Shown here one piece after another: positions 42,037 through 51,466 of a DNA stretch of 64,000 nt; the first letter of the stretch is position 1, and each line of letters starts with the position of its first letter. The position numbers and the translations under genes are program-made. Source of the stretch: DATMNI01 sp035570275 (GTDB taxonomy: Bacteria > Acidobacteriota > Terriglobia > Bryobacterales > Bryobacteraceae). Below the pieces are notes generated by a model that was not told the origin of the DNA, did no database searches, and worked only from the letters and a program-made list of their open reading frames with translations. The stretch is taken from assembly GCA_035570275.1 (NCBI GenBank), contig DATMNI010000233.1, positions 19,330 through 83,329 of the forward strand, given 5' to 3'.

Positions 42037-43038
42037 TCAGGCTTTGTTGGCTTTCGCCTCCCCTGCCAGTCCGTATGCCGCGGCGCCTGCAATGCCCACT
42101 TTGCTGGTCATCAAATGAACCGGAATCCGGCTCATCATCTCCGAAAACCGCCCCTTCCGCCGGAAGGACTGCAGAAAGCGCGAGGATCTCAGCACGGGCA
42201 GGATATGGACGGGAATTCCGCCGGCAAGATACACTCCGCCCACCCCCAGCACTTTGAGAGCGAGGTTTCCCGCCTCGCTTCCCATGATCGAGACCACCGT
42301 TTCGATGGTTGCCACGCAGCGCCGGCTGGGTGCGGCAGGGTCAAGCGCGGATTCAATGATCGCTTTCGTGCGGTCGCCGGCAAGGGCAATCCGCTCCGTA
42401 GTCTCCGGCAATTCCGGTGTCCTCTCGCTGTCGCGGAAAAAGTCGTAAACTTGCGGGATACCGACTCCGGAACAGACGTGCTCATAACTGACGTGATCGA
42501 AGCGTTGGCGCATGAACGCCAGCAAACGCATCTGGGTCTCGTCGGTGGGAGCGAAATCGGCATGCCCGCCTTCCGAACTGTGGGCTCGATATGAGCCGCC
42601 TTCCCACGTCAGAAACGCCTCGCCGAGCCCCGTGCCGGGCGCAAGGACGGCGATGTTGGCTCGCTCCACCGATTGCCCGGCACTGAGCATCTCGACATCT
42701 TCAGGCCTCAGCCCCGGGACGGCATTGGCAATCGCCTCGAGGTCGTTCAACAAATGCACGGCCTTGAGATTAAGCTCCTTCGTGAGGGATGCCTGATCGA
42801 CGATCCAGGGGAGGTTCGTGATCTTCGCCCGGCCCGCGAGTACTGGCCCGGCGACGCCGAAGCACGCCCGTTCGACGTGCAGGCCGGTCTTCGCCAGGAA
42901 CTCGCTGGCAATCGCCTCCAGGCTCGGGTAGTCCGCAGAGTGGACCTCGGATTCCGCCAGAGGCGTGTGCGATCCCTGCTCCAACGAGAAAACACCGACC
43001 GCGGTCTTAGTCCCACCGATGTCACCTGCTAACAGCAT
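42037..43038 (-). CDS. glk: Glucokinase
   Basis: 333 residues, Glk family (PF02685). The ATP-binding motif is LLAGDIGGTKTAVGVF; the catalytic-site segments are LEAIANAVPGL, LAPGTGLGEAFL and SEGGHADFAP. It phosphorylates glucose to glucose 6-phosphate in the cytoplasm, feeding the oxidative pentose phosphate genes found elsewhere in the window. The start at 43038 has GGAGGGAAG upstream and overlaps the end of the transporter gene by 17 bases. Confidence 0.93.
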   Translation of the reverse strand: MLLAGDIGGTKTAVGVFSLEQGSHTPLAESEVHSADYPSLEAIASEFLAKTGLHVERACFGVAGPVLAGRAKITNLPWIVDQASLTKELNLKAVHLLNDLEAIANAVPGLRPEDVEMLSAGQSVERANIAVLAPGTGLGEAFLTWEGGSYRAHSSEGGHADFAPTDETQMRLLAFMRQRFDHVSYEHVCSGVGIPQVYDFFRDSERTPELPETTERIALAGDRTKAIIESALDPAAPSRRCVATIETVVSIMGSEAGNLALKVLGVGGVYLAGGIPVHILPVLRSSRFLQSFRRKGRFSEMMSRIPVHLMTSKVGIAGAAAYGLAGEAKANKA

Positions 43039-44347
43039 AGTCTTCCCTCCTGACGCTATTCGGCTTCGATCCACTCAGCGCGTAGTACAAGATATAGAGA
43101 TAGCAGACCACCGGCAGCACGAAGGCATGGTGCAGCCCGACATGGTCTGCGATTGTGCCCTGGATCACGGGCAGAATGGCGCCCCCCACAATAGCCATGT
43201 TCAGGAGGCCGGAACCATTTCCAGTCAGTGGGCCCAGTTCGGCCACGCCAAGGCTGAAGATCGTGGGGAACATGATCGAGTTGAAAAAGCCAACGGCTAG
43301 AATCGTCCACATTGCCGTGTGGCCGCCAAACAGCATAGAAGCCGTCACCAGCGCGGCCGCCGAGATCGCGCAAATAGCCAGCAGGTGACCGGCTTTGAAT
43401 CGCCGCAACAGGGGCGCACCGAGAAAGCGTCCGATCATGGCGCCGCCCCAATAGAACGAAACATACCCGGCGGCAGTCAGAGCGGACATTCCCGCAATGT
43501 TCGGCAAACCGAAATAGTTCACCAGAAAACTGCCGATGGAAACCTCCGCTCCCACATACGCAAAAATCCCCAGCGCCCCAAAGACAAGATTCGGGTGCTT
43601 CCAGATGGAATCGCCAACTGTCTCTCCCGCGCGTTGCTCCGTGGCTTCGATCTTAGGCAGTTTGAAGGCGCCGATCAGGACGGCCAACAGCATGAGAGCG
43701 ACGCCGATTACGGCGTAGGGCAGCTTGACGGAAGCGGCTTGTTGCACCCGGTAGGCCCCCAGAGCCTGCGGCGTGAGCTGCCGCAACTTTTCCATCGCCA
43801 GCGGCGCAGCGCTCAGAATCAGCAGCCCTCCGAGTTTGGGCGCGACGGTAGTGCCCAGAGAGTTAAACGCCTGCGTCAGATCCAAACGGCTCGAGGCGGT
43901 TTCGGGCTTCCCCAACACCACCACGTAAGGATTCGCGGCTACCTGAAGACCGGTGATTCCGGCCGCCAGAACCATGAGGGCGGTCAGAAACAATGGGAAG
44001 GAAACCGTAGTCGCGGCCGGTATGAACAGGAACGCTCCCAGAGCCATAGTCAAAAGGCCGGCCACCATACTCCGCTGATAGCCGATCGCGTTCACGATCC
44101 TCGACCACGGCACGGAGAAGAGGAAATAAGCAGAGAAGAACGCGAACTGAATCAGCATGACTCCCGCGTAGCTCAAATCAAATATCGACTTCAAGTGGGG
44201 CACCAGAATGTCATTCAAGCAGGTCAAAAAACCCCACATGAAAAATAAGGTGGTGACGATCGCCAATGGCCGTGAGTAGTCATTTGCTGCCGGTGTAGGC
44301 GGAGCCGCCGGAACGGCCTTAATTCCGCTGATTTGCTGAGTCGCCAT
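43022..44347 (-). CDS. Glucose/galactose-type MFS transporter (FucP/GluP family)
   Basis: 441 residues with about twelve helices. The hallmark segments of the FHS/FucP family are FFMWGFLTCLNDILVPHLK at the N-terminus, YFLFSVPWSRI, GLQVAANPYVVVLG and RLDLTQAFNSLGTTVAP. It is a proton symporter for hexoses in the inner membrane; its neighbour glucokinase points to glucose. It heads the fucP-glk-ndh operon. GAAGGGAAATA lies upstream of the ATG at 44347. Confidence 0.92.
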   Translation of the reverse strand: MATQQISGIKAVPAAPPTPAANDYSRPLAIVTTLFFMWGFLTCLNDILVPHLKSIFDLSYAGVMLIQFAFFSAYFLFSVPWSRIVNAIGYQRSMVAGLLTMALGAFLFIPAATTVSFPLFLTALMVLAAGITGLQVAANPYVVVLGKPETASSRLDLTQAFNSLGTTVAPKLGGLLILSAAPLAMEKLRQLTPQALGAYRVQQAASVKLPYAVIGVALMLLAVLIGAFKLPKIEATEQRAGETVGDSIWKHPNLVFGALGIFAYVGAEVSIGSFLVNYFGLPNIAGMSALTAAGYVSFYWGGAMIGRFLGAPLLRRFKAGHLLAICAISAAALVTASMLFGGHTAMWTILAVGFFNSIMFPTIFSLGVAELGPLTGNGSGLLNMAIVGGAILPVIQGTIADHVGLHHAFVLPVVCYLYILYYALSGSKPNSVRREDYAVSR

Positions 44348-44680
44348 ATCGTTTATTTCCCTTCAATGCGATCCTTTGGTTAATTTGGAGACAAGCAACG
44401 AAATTCCGGGCATTGAACCTCGAAACTCCCGCGCTGCAACGGCGGCTTCGTGGCGCCAGCCCCTGAGTGTCTCCGCCCCCTCCGCGCGCTCAGGTTTTGA
44501 CTTCCCACTGCCTTTCTCTGTGTTTCCTCCGCGCTTTTCGTGGTCGAAGAACCGCGCTGTTCGAATCCGCTAAGTGTTTCGCCTTTTGCAGTCGAGACCG
44601 GCCGCTTCAAGAACAGCGGACACCAAATCGGAAACCAACTCATCGTCAGTTTCGTAATGAATTCTTGATTCGCAGTTCGG
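44348..44680. other. 333-bp intergenic region
   Basis: Between the transporter and the KdsC-like gene I see no gene. The plus strand contains pyrimidine-rich sequence (CTCTGTGTTTCCTCCGCGC) of a kind common as low-grade genomic repeats. The promoter of the fucP-glk-ndh operon must lie here. Confidence 0.5.
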
Positions 44681-45265
44681 TTACGCAAGCGCCCGCGGCA
44701 CCGCCTCCTCCCAACGCCCCTGCGCCTTCAAGATTAGTTCCACCACCTCGCGCGCAGCTCCCCGCCCCGCCAGCCGGCGGGTAGTGAAGTGGCATATAGC
44801 TGCCAGATCAGGTGCTCCATCGGCTACGCACACTGACAGTCCGGCTCGACGGGCCAGAGGAATGTCCGGCAGATCATCGCCCATATAAGCAACCTCGTCC
44901 TCGGTCACGCCCGCCTTTTGAACACACTCCTCGAAGGCCGCGGTCTTCCTCTGCTGTCCCAGATAGACAAAGGTGACTTGCAGTTCTTGAGCACGCTTAG
45001 CAACAGCCGGTGAATGCCGGCCGGTGATGAAGCCAGTCCGGATCCCCATAGTATGGGCGAGCGATAGCCCTTGGCCGTCGTGGGCGTTGAACACTTTCAT
45101 TTCGGAGACAATCGGTTCTCCTGAGCCGCCAGCGACAGTGGATGAGATAAGGCAGACACCGCCGTCGGTCAAGGTACCATCCACGTCCATCAGAAAGAGT
45201 TTGATCTTACGGGCACGGGCCAATACGTCAGGTGAAGCGAGGTACGCAAGGTCAGCGTCAGACAT
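44681..45265 (-). CDS. KdsC-like HAD phosphatase
   Basis: 194 residues, HAD superfamily without a cap domain. Motif I is LFLMDVDGTLTDG, motif II includes TGRHSPAVAKRA, and motif IV is YMGDDLPDIPLARRAG, the pattern of 3-deoxy-D-manno-octulosonate-8-phosphate phosphatase. It would release phosphate from KDO-8-phosphate for lipopolysaccharide. However, no other kds gene is nearby, and it ends a sugar-metabolism operon, so a different sugar phosphate is possible. It starts 31 bases after the porin stop. Confidence 0.85.
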   Translation of the reverse strand: MSDADLAYLASPDVLARARKIKLFLMDVDGTLTDGGVCLISSTVAGGSGEPIVSEMKVFNAHDGQGLSLAHTMGIRTGFITGRHSPAVAKRAQELQVTFVYLGQQRKTAAFEECVQKAGVTEDEVAYMGDDLPDIPLARRAGLSVCVADGAPDLAAICHFTTRRLAGRGAAREVVELILKAQGRWEEAVPRALA

Positions 45266-45296
45266 ATGTGACTCCCCTAGTCTCTCTTACTCTCTT

Positions 45297-46856
45297 CTAC
45301 CACCACGTTTCGGCCTGAACCCCGTACGTCAAGCCGCTCGTTCTCTTCAGATAGGGATCTCCACCCACAAAACCGCGGAGTCCGTCCGACCAGTTTGCAT
45401 AAGTCAGAAAAGCCCGCAGGACGGGCCTGCTGAAGAACTTCCTTCCCGCCCCGATTTGCGGCGCAATGGTGAACTTGCGCAGCCAGCCGTCGTACTGTCC
45501 ATTCGGGCTGTGCGTGTGATCGAAGCCGCCCTCGAGCGCCAGGGACAGGTATTTGGTGAAAAAGAACTCCGGCCTGGCTCCAAACGAAACCCACTGGTTC
45601 CAGTCGTGCTGGGGATTGCCATCCTTCACCCGCTGGTACACAAAAATCGGCATGATGGCGAACCGGTCGTTCGGCTGGAGGAGCAGGTGTTCTATCACCT
45701 GAAACCTGGCCGAGCTACGCAGATACGGCGTAGGGTCGTCGATCGAAGTGCTGAAATTGCTCGCCGCCCCGGTCCCATATTGGATGCCGAATGTGTGATA
45801 CCCACCGTGCCACTCCAGGCTTTGGTGACGAATTCCAAACGCATATCCATCCGTTGTGGAAACGGGGACGCCGGTAGAGGTCTTACCGCCTTTCGTGCTC
45901 GCGAAATCGAACCATCCGCCCCACAGGCCCGCAGGTCCCTTCAAGTCATACAGCCGCACGTCGACGTTGTTCTTCGCCAGGTATCCGTTTTCCGTGACGA
46001 TATCGGGCCGCGCGCCGGATAAGTAGGCCACCGCCAACTTACCGACTCTCACGTTGAGATCTTCAATCCCTCCCCCGTAGCCGCTCATATCGAGGGGGTA
46101 GAAATCGTTGATGTCGATATGCTGGCGGCGATAGTACCGTTCGCCCACCCAAAACTTCGCGTCCGGCTGGCTCTCCAGGACGTTTCCGGCTTGGACGAAG
46201 GCCTCGCGCAGGCGAAATTGATCGTTGCCGGCGCCACCGGGAAAACTCGCATAACTCGCGGAGTTCGTAGTGTTGGCCTCTAGCATGACCTCTGTTTTCA
46301 TCCACGCTTTGTCGGTAGCGTGATCCGGATTCACCCAGTTATTGACAAAAATGAACTCGCCGTAGGTTTCCGCCTCGTTTCCCAGGCGGTACTTGGCTCC
46401 GGCTCCAGGAGCTTGAAACGCCACCTGCTGACCGCCGGCGCTGTTCTGGCCGTAGCCGGAACGAAAATATCCGTGGAATTCGAAGTTGTTGACCTGCTGC
46501 TCCAGTTTCTCGATTTTTCGATCGGCCTCTTTCAGCAGGTCGTATGTCGGCTCCGAAGGCACCGCGCCCTGAAACACTGCACCGAACTGATCCGAGCCTT
46601 TCGACACAGCTTTCTCTGCTGCCTGTGCGGCGAGTTCGCCCACCGAGACCGTGCCCTCCTTGGGCACCGCCGCGGCAGCACGCTGCGTCGTGATCTGTTG
46701 CTCCAGGGCCGCGAGGCGCTGCTCCATCGCGCGAGTGGTCTCGGCGTACTGCTGTTTCAGTTCCTGCAACTGTTGTTCAAGTTGCGCAGCCGACTGAGCT
46801 CTAGCGATCGCGATCGCACACAACAGCCCGGCGATCCGGTAACAAAGACGCATCAT
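45297..46856 (-). CDS. Carbohydrate-type outer-membrane porin (LamB-like)
   Basis: 519 residues. A signal peptide (about 1-20, ending ARAQS) is followed by a coiled-coil (QLEQQLQELKQQYAETTRAM...) and a barrel with the features of the carbohydrate-porin family: HGYFRSGYG, AKYRLGNEAETYGEFIF, WVGERYYRRQHIDINDFYP and a terminal Trp (GVQAETWW). It should let oligosaccharides across the outer membrane. The start overlaps the glgX stop by four bases (ATGA), coupling it to a glycan-debranching enzyme. Confidence 0.88.
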   Translation of the reverse strand: MMRLCYRIAGLLCAIAIARAQSAAQLEQQLQELKQQYAETTRAMEQRLAALEQQITTQRAAAAVPKEGTVSVGELAAQAAEKAVSKGSDQFGAVFQGAVPSEPTYDLLKEADRKIEKLEQQVNNFEFHGYFRSGYGQNSAGGQQVAFQAPGAGAKYRLGNEAETYGEFIFVNNWVNPDHATDKAWMKTEVMLEANTTNSASYASFPGGAGNDQFRLREAFVQAGNVLESQPDAKFWVGERYYRRQHIDINDFYPLDMSGYGGGIEDLNVRVGKLAVAYLSGARPDIVTENGYLAKNNVDVRLYDLKGPAGLWGGWFDFASTKGGKTSTGVPVSTTDGYAFGIRHQSLEWHGGYHTFGIQYGTGAASNFSTSIDDPTPYLRSSARFQVIEHLLLQPNDRFAIMPIFVYQRVKDGNPQHDWNQWVSFGARPEFFFTKYLSLALEGGFDHTHSPNGQYDGWLRKFTIAPQIGAGRKFFSRPVLRAFLTYANWSDGLRGFVGGDPYLKRTSGLTYGVQAETWW

Positions 46857-48934
46857 TCGCTTACCTCAGTGTGCAGGGCCACAACGGAGCGTGGCCCGGC
46901 CACATACTTGAAACCGGGAACAGTGGGCGAATCCCGCCAGGGCACGATGTCGTTCGGCGCGTCGAGCGCGGTGTCGATCCACCTTTTCCACGGGCCGCGA
47001 TTGCCGTCTGGAAGCTCGAACTCCAGTGGCTCCCAGTACCCATTGAAAATCAGGTGGGTAATGATGTTCTCATGCGGCAGGTGAGCAGTCAAAGCGATGC
47101 TGTGAGAACGGGAACTCCAATCCGGCTGTCCGATTTTCACGCCGTGCCACGTCTTCAAAGCGCGGGCAAGCAGTTGATTCAAGCTCAGGTGATGCTGCTC
47201 CGCGTCCGGGTCGCGCAGACGCCGCCTCTCAATCAACAGCCGCACGAACCGGTGGACATCCGAATGGTTCTCCAGCAGCGACCAGTCAAACCAACTGGTC
47301 TCGTTATCCTGGCAATACGCGTTATTGTTGCCGAACTGGGAGCGCCTGACCTCATCGCCCATGCAAATCATGGGAATGCCCAGCGAGAGCATCGTGACCG
47401 TCAGGAAATTCTTGACCTGGCGATTGCGTAACGCCTCTATGTCCGGATCGGTGGATGGCCCTTCTGCGCCGCAGTTCCAGCTTCGATTATCATTGGCCCC
47501 GTCGCGGTTGCTTTCGCCATTCGCCTCGTTGTGCTTCTGGTTGTAAGAGACCAGGTCGTTCAGCGTGAAGCCATCGTGGCACGTCACAAAGTTGACGCTC
47601 TCCTCCGCGTCTTGTTCCTTGTGGCCGTAAATCGCAGGGCTGCCGATAAAGCGGTCGGCGATGCGCGCGACGGTGTCGTCTTCGCCGCGAAAGAAGGAGC
47701 GAACGTCGTCGCGAAACCTTCCGTTCCATTCCTTCCAACTGTCGCCAATGAAGCTGCCCACCTGATACAACCCGGCGGCATCCCACGCTTCGGCAATGAA
47801 CTTCGTTCCGGCCAGCGCCGGGTCCGACTCGATATCCCAGAGGACCGGGGGGTTCGACATCACCTGGCCCGACGAATCACGCGCCAGGATGGAGGCGAGA
47901 TCGAAGCGGAAACCATCCACGTGCATCTCTCCAACCCAATAACGGAGGCTGTCGAGTATCATTCGGCGCACGATCGGATGATTGGCGTTGAGCGTATTAC
48001 CGGTGCCGCTGTAGTTTGCGAAGCGCGAGCGGTCCTGCTCCAGAATGTAGTAAGCGTCGTTTTCGAAGCCGCGGAAGCACAACGTCGGCCCGCGGTGATC
48101 GCCCTCGGAGGTGTGATTGAAGACGACGTCCAGGATCACTTCGATGCCGGCGCGGTGCAACGCTTTGACCATGTCCCGGAACTCGTTCACCGGGCCCAAC
48201 GGGTCCGGCCGTGAACTGTAGGCGCTATGCGGTGCAAAGAACGATACTGGCGAGTAACCCCAGTAATTGACCAGCCCGCCAGGGGCGTCCTGCGCATCGA
48301 ACTGGAACACCGGCAGCAACTCAACCGCGGTAATGCCGAGTTGTTTAAGGTAAGGAATTTTCTCGATCAGCCCCGCATACGTACCGCGGTTCTTCTCCGA
48401 AAGCCCGGAGCTGGAGTGGCCGGTGAATCCCCGGACATGCATCTCGTAAATGATGGTCCGGGTGGATGGGCGGCATAGCGGAGTATCGCCTTCCCAATCG
48501 TAGTCCGCCGAACTGACCACCACACTCTTCATGGCCGCGGACGTATTGCGGCCCGGCAGCGTGGCAGCGTCTCGGGAGTAACCTGCCGGCACGGCGACGG
48601 CACGGCCGTATGGATCCAGCAGAACTTTGCCGGGATCGAACCACAGGCCGCTGGCCGGATCGTAGGGCCCGTGCACCCGATATCCGTAGAGTTGGCCCTG
48701 CCGAAGTTCCGGCACGAACACGTGCCAGTAATGGTAGGTTCGGTTCGCTACGGGATCGACCGGAATGACACGGGATGGCCGGCTATCATCGTCCCGGTCG
48801 AAGAGCAGTAGATCGACCGCCGAGGCGCTTCGAGAGTAGACGCTGAAATTGACTCCTCCAGGAACCACGCTGGCCCCGAGCGGGACGCTTCGTCCGGTGG
48901 CGGTATCCACGAAGGTGGCGGAGGCGGCAGACAT
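46853..48934 (-). CDS. glgX: Glycogen debranching enzyme (GlgX/TreX family)
   Basis: 693 residues. An N-terminal CBM48-like domain (about 15-110) precedes a GH13 isoamylase-type barrel. The catalytic residues are visible: Asp in DGFRFDLASIL, Glu in FIAEAWDAAGLYQVG, and the transition-state HD in VTCHDGFTLNDLVSYN. It cleaves alpha-1,6 branches of glycogen or limit dextrins. The start at 48934, after the frame opened at 48967, lies five bases from the tkt stop. Being between tkt and a porin suggests use of imported or stored glucans. Confidence 0.93.
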   Translation of the reverse strand: MSAASATFVDTATGRSVPLGASVVPGGVNFSVYSRSASAVDLLLFDRDDDSRPSRVIPVDPVANRTYHYWHVFVPELRQGQLYGYRVHGPYDPASGLWFDPGKVLLDPYGRAVAVPAGYSRDAATLPGRNTSAAMKSVVVSSADYDWEGDTPLCRPSTRTIIYEMHVRGFTGHSSSGLSEKNRGTYAGLIEKIPYLKQLGITAVELLPVFQFDAQDAPGGLVNYWGYSPVSFFAPHSAYSSRPDPLGPVNEFRDMVKALHRAGIEVILDVVFNHTSEGDHRGPTLCFRGFENDAYYILEQDRSRFANYSGTGNTLNANHPIVRRMILDSLRYWVGEMHVDGFRFDLASILARDSSGQVMSNPPVLWDIESDPALAGTKFIAEAWDAAGLYQVGSFIGDSWKEWNGRFRDDVRSFFRGEDDTVARIADRFIGSPAIYGHKEQDAEESVNFVTCHDGFTLNDLVSYNQKHNEANGESNRDGANDNRSWNCGAEGPSTDPDIEALRNRQVKNFLTVTMLSLGIPMICMGDEVRRSQFGNNNAYCQDNETSWFDWSLLENHSDVHRFVRLLIERRRLRDPDAEQHHLSLNQLLARALKTWHGVKIGQPDWSSRSHSIALTAHLPHENIITHLIFNGYWEPLEFELPDGNRGPWKRWIDTALDAPNDIVPWRDSPTVPGFKYVAGPRSVVALHTEVSE

Positions 48935-48938
48935 GCGT

Positions 48939-51017
48939 TCACCCTCGGCCCAGGAGTTCCTTTGCAATCGCGGTCACGCGCGCCGGCTCGAACCCGAATT
49001 TCCGTTGAAGTTCCTTGAGCGGCGCCGACGCTCCGAACGTCGTCATTCCGATCACGCGACCCGACAGGCCGACATACCGCTCCCATCCGAATGTGGAAGC
49101 CTGCTCGATGGCGACGCGGGCTCCTACACTCGGCGGCAGGACGCTATCCCGATACTGCTGCGTTTGATGCTCAAAGATATCCCAGGACGGTATGGAGACT
49201 ACCCGCGAACGGATGCCTTCGGCGAGCAGCTTTTCATGAGCGTCCACAGCGACGCTGACTTCGCTTCCCGAGGCCATGAGGATCACCTCGGGGACTCCGC
49301 CGGGAGCGTCTGCGAGTACGTAAGCGCCCTGCGCCACACCAGACGCCGGCGCATACTTGCTCCGGTCCAAAACTGGGAGCGCCTGTCGCGAAAGCACCAG
49401 CACAGCCGGCTGATGGCGCAGTTGCATGATGTAGCGATAGGCCTCGACCACTTCGTTGGCGTCGCCGGGACGGAGAACGACCAGTCCGGGTATCGCACGT
49501 AAGGATGCGAGGTGCTCCACCGGCTGGTGAGTCGGTCCGTCTTCTCCGTCGCCCATCGCGTCGTGCGTGAATACGAAAATCGTGGGCAGTTCCATCAAGG
49601 ACGAAAGCCGGATCGCCGGCCGCGCATAATCACTGAAGATAAAGAAGGTCGCGCCATAAGCTCTGACCTTCGAGATGGCCAGCCCATTCAGGATGGCCCC
49701 CATGGCGTGCTCCCTGATCCCGAAGTGGAGGTTCTTCCCGCCAGGATTATTGGCTTGAAAGTGGCCGGCGCCTTCGTACGTCAGCAGCGTCTTGTTGGAT
49801 GGTCCAAGATCGGCCGATCCGCCCACAAACCAGGGAATATTCTGCGCCAGGACGTTCAGCACCTTGCCGGAGGCGTCGCGCCCCGCAACACCTTTCGGAT
49901 CCGCGGGAAAGACCGGCAGATTCCGATCCCAACCAGCCGGAAGCTCGCGCCGTTGCATCTGCTCGATTTCGGAAGCCAGTTCCGGATACTGCGCCCGATA
50001 GGCTTCGAATAGCTTTGTCCATTCCTGGTGCGTCTGGGCGCCGCGCGCTCCAATTCCGTCGTCGAAGTGCTCATATACTTCCGGGGGAACCAGGAACTTC
50101 GCGTCTTCGGGCCATCCGTAAGCACGCTTCGAAAGCCGGATCTCTTCCTCGCCCAGCGGTTCGCCGTGAGCCGCCGCCGTGTCCTGTTTGTGCGGTGAGC
50201 CGTACCCGATGTGACTGTCCAAAATGAGCAGGGTCGGGCTGCCTGTCTCTTTCCGGAATCCATCCAGGACGTGCTCGATGCGTTCGGTATCGTTGGCGTC
50301 GCCAATCCTCACCACGTGCCAGCCATAAGCCAAAAAGCGGACCGCCACGTCCTCCGAGAACGCGACATTGGTGTGCCCTTCGATGGTGATCCGGTTGTTG
50401 TCATAGACCCAGCAGAGGTTGTCGAGCCCCAGATGTCCGGCGAGCGACGCCGCCTCCGACCCAATGCCTTCCATCATGCATCCGTCCCCGCAAACGGTAT
50501 AGATCTTGTAGTCGAAGATCGGGAAGCCAGGCCGGTTATAACGATTCGCCAGCCATTTCTGCGCGATCGCCATACCGACACTCGTCGCGATGCCCTGCCC
50601 TAGCGGACCGGTGGTGGTCTCCACACCCGAGACCCAGTGATACTCGGGGTGGCCCGGCGCCTTGCTGTCGAGTTGACGGAAGCGGCGGATGTCCTCAAGG
50701 GTCACCGAAGGCTGACCCAAACGCTCGTATTCGGCGTTGACGGCCTGTGTGCGCGTCAGGTGAAGTGCGGACCACAGCAGCATCGAAGCATGGCCGTTCG
50801 ACAGTACGAAGCGGTCGCGATTGGGCCACAGCGGATTCTGGGGATCGAACCGCATCGCGCGATTCCAAATCGTATAAACCAGCGGCGCCAGCGCCATTGG
50901 TGTGCCTGGGTGCCCGGAGTTGGCTTGCTGCACGGCATCCATTGAGAGCGTGCGGATGGTATTGATGCAGAGTTGATTCAGATCCGTGCCCGTCGGCACT
51001 TCGGCTACTGGGGTCAT
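48939..51017 (-). CDS. tkt: Transketolase
   Basis: 692 residues, full length. N-terminal QQANSGHPGTPMALAP, the ThDP/Mg motif GDGCMMEGIGSEAASLAGHL to DNNRITIEG, the pyrimidine-domain GIREHAMGAILNGLA, and the C-terminal domain are all present. It transfers two-carbon units between sugar phosphates in the non-oxidative pentose phosphate pathway. The start overlaps the rpiB stop (ATGA). With rpiB and pgl upstream, and zwf at the window's right edge, most of the pentose phosphate pathway is represented. Confidence 0.96.
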   Translation of the reverse strand: MTPVAEVPTGTDLNQLCINTIRTLSMDAVQQANSGHPGTPMALAPLVYTIWNRAMRFDPQNPLWPNRDRFVLSNGHASMLLWSALHLTRTQAVNAEYERLGQPSVTLEDIRRFRQLDSKAPGHPEYHWVSGVETTTGPLGQGIATSVGMAIAQKWLANRYNRPGFPIFDYKIYTVCGDGCMMEGIGSEAASLAGHLGLDNLCWVYDNNRITIEGHTNVAFSEDVAVRFLAYGWHVVRIGDANDTERIEHVLDGFRKETGSPTLLILDSHIGYGSPHKQDTAAAHGEPLGEEEIRLSKRAYGWPEDAKFLVPPEVYEHFDDGIGARGAQTHQEWTKLFEAYRAQYPELASEIEQMQRRELPAGWDRNLPVFPADPKGVAGRDASGKVLNVLAQNIPWFVGGSADLGPSNKTLLTYEGAGHFQANNPGGKNLHFGIREHAMGAILNGLAISKVRAYGATFFIFSDYARPAIRLSSLMELPTIFVFTHDAMGDGEDGPTHQPVEHLASLRAIPGLVVLRPGDANEVVEAYRYIMQLRHQPAVLVLSRQALPVLDRSKYAPASGVAQGAYVLADAPGGVPEVILMASGSEVSVAVDAHEKLLAEGIRSRVVSIPSWDIFEHQTQQYRDSVLPPSVGARVAIEQASTFGWERYVGLSGRVIGMTTFGASAPLKELQRKFGFEPARVTAIAKELLGRG

Positions 51018-51466
51018 TTCGTTACCTCCTCAAGAGATGCCACTTTGCTGAGCCGGCGAAGGTGCCGCTCGGCCTGGCTGAATTCAGATTTCAGATAAGT
51101 CTCCACCAGGTCCCAGGCGAGCGATGGCCCGGTAGTCCGGCCGCCCAGGCAGATGATGTTCATGTGATCGTCCTCCACGCCCTGGCGCGCCGAGAAATGG
51201 TCTTCAATCAAGCAGGCGTGAGCTCCCGGAATCTTGTTGGCGCAGACGCAGGCGCCGACGCCGCTGCCGCAGACCGCGATCCCGCGCTCCACCTGGCCGG
51301 CGGACACAGCCCGGCCCAGCGGGATGACGAAATCCGGATAGTCGTCGCCGGGCGCCAGGTGGTGCGCTCCGAAGTCTTCAACCTTATGTCCAGCCGCCTG
51401 AAGACGGGCAACCAGTTCTTCCTTGAGAGCGAACCCACCGTGATCGGTGGCGATTCCTACGCGCAT
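51014..51466 (-). CDS. rpiB: Ribose 5-phosphate isomerase B
   Basis: 150 residues. The RpiB/LacAB fold is shown by IATDHGGFALKEEL, the active-site Cys in GIAVCGSGVGACVCANK and DDHMNIICLGGR. It interconverts ribulose and ribose 5-phosphate. The start at 51466 has GGAGGA eight bases upstream and overlaps the end of pgl by ten bases. Confidence 0.93.
   Translation of the reverse strand: MRVGIATDHGGFALKEELVARLQAAGHKVEDFGAHHLAPGDDYPDFVIPLGRAVSAGQVERGIAVCGSGVGACVCANKIPGAHACLIEDHFSARQGVEDDHMNIICLGGRTTGPSLAWDLVETYLKSEFSQAERHLRRLSKVASLEEVTK

Noticed and set aside
44530..44580. GTTCGAATCC resembling a tRNA T-arm
   Set aside because: No acceptor, D or anticodon stem can be drawn around it.
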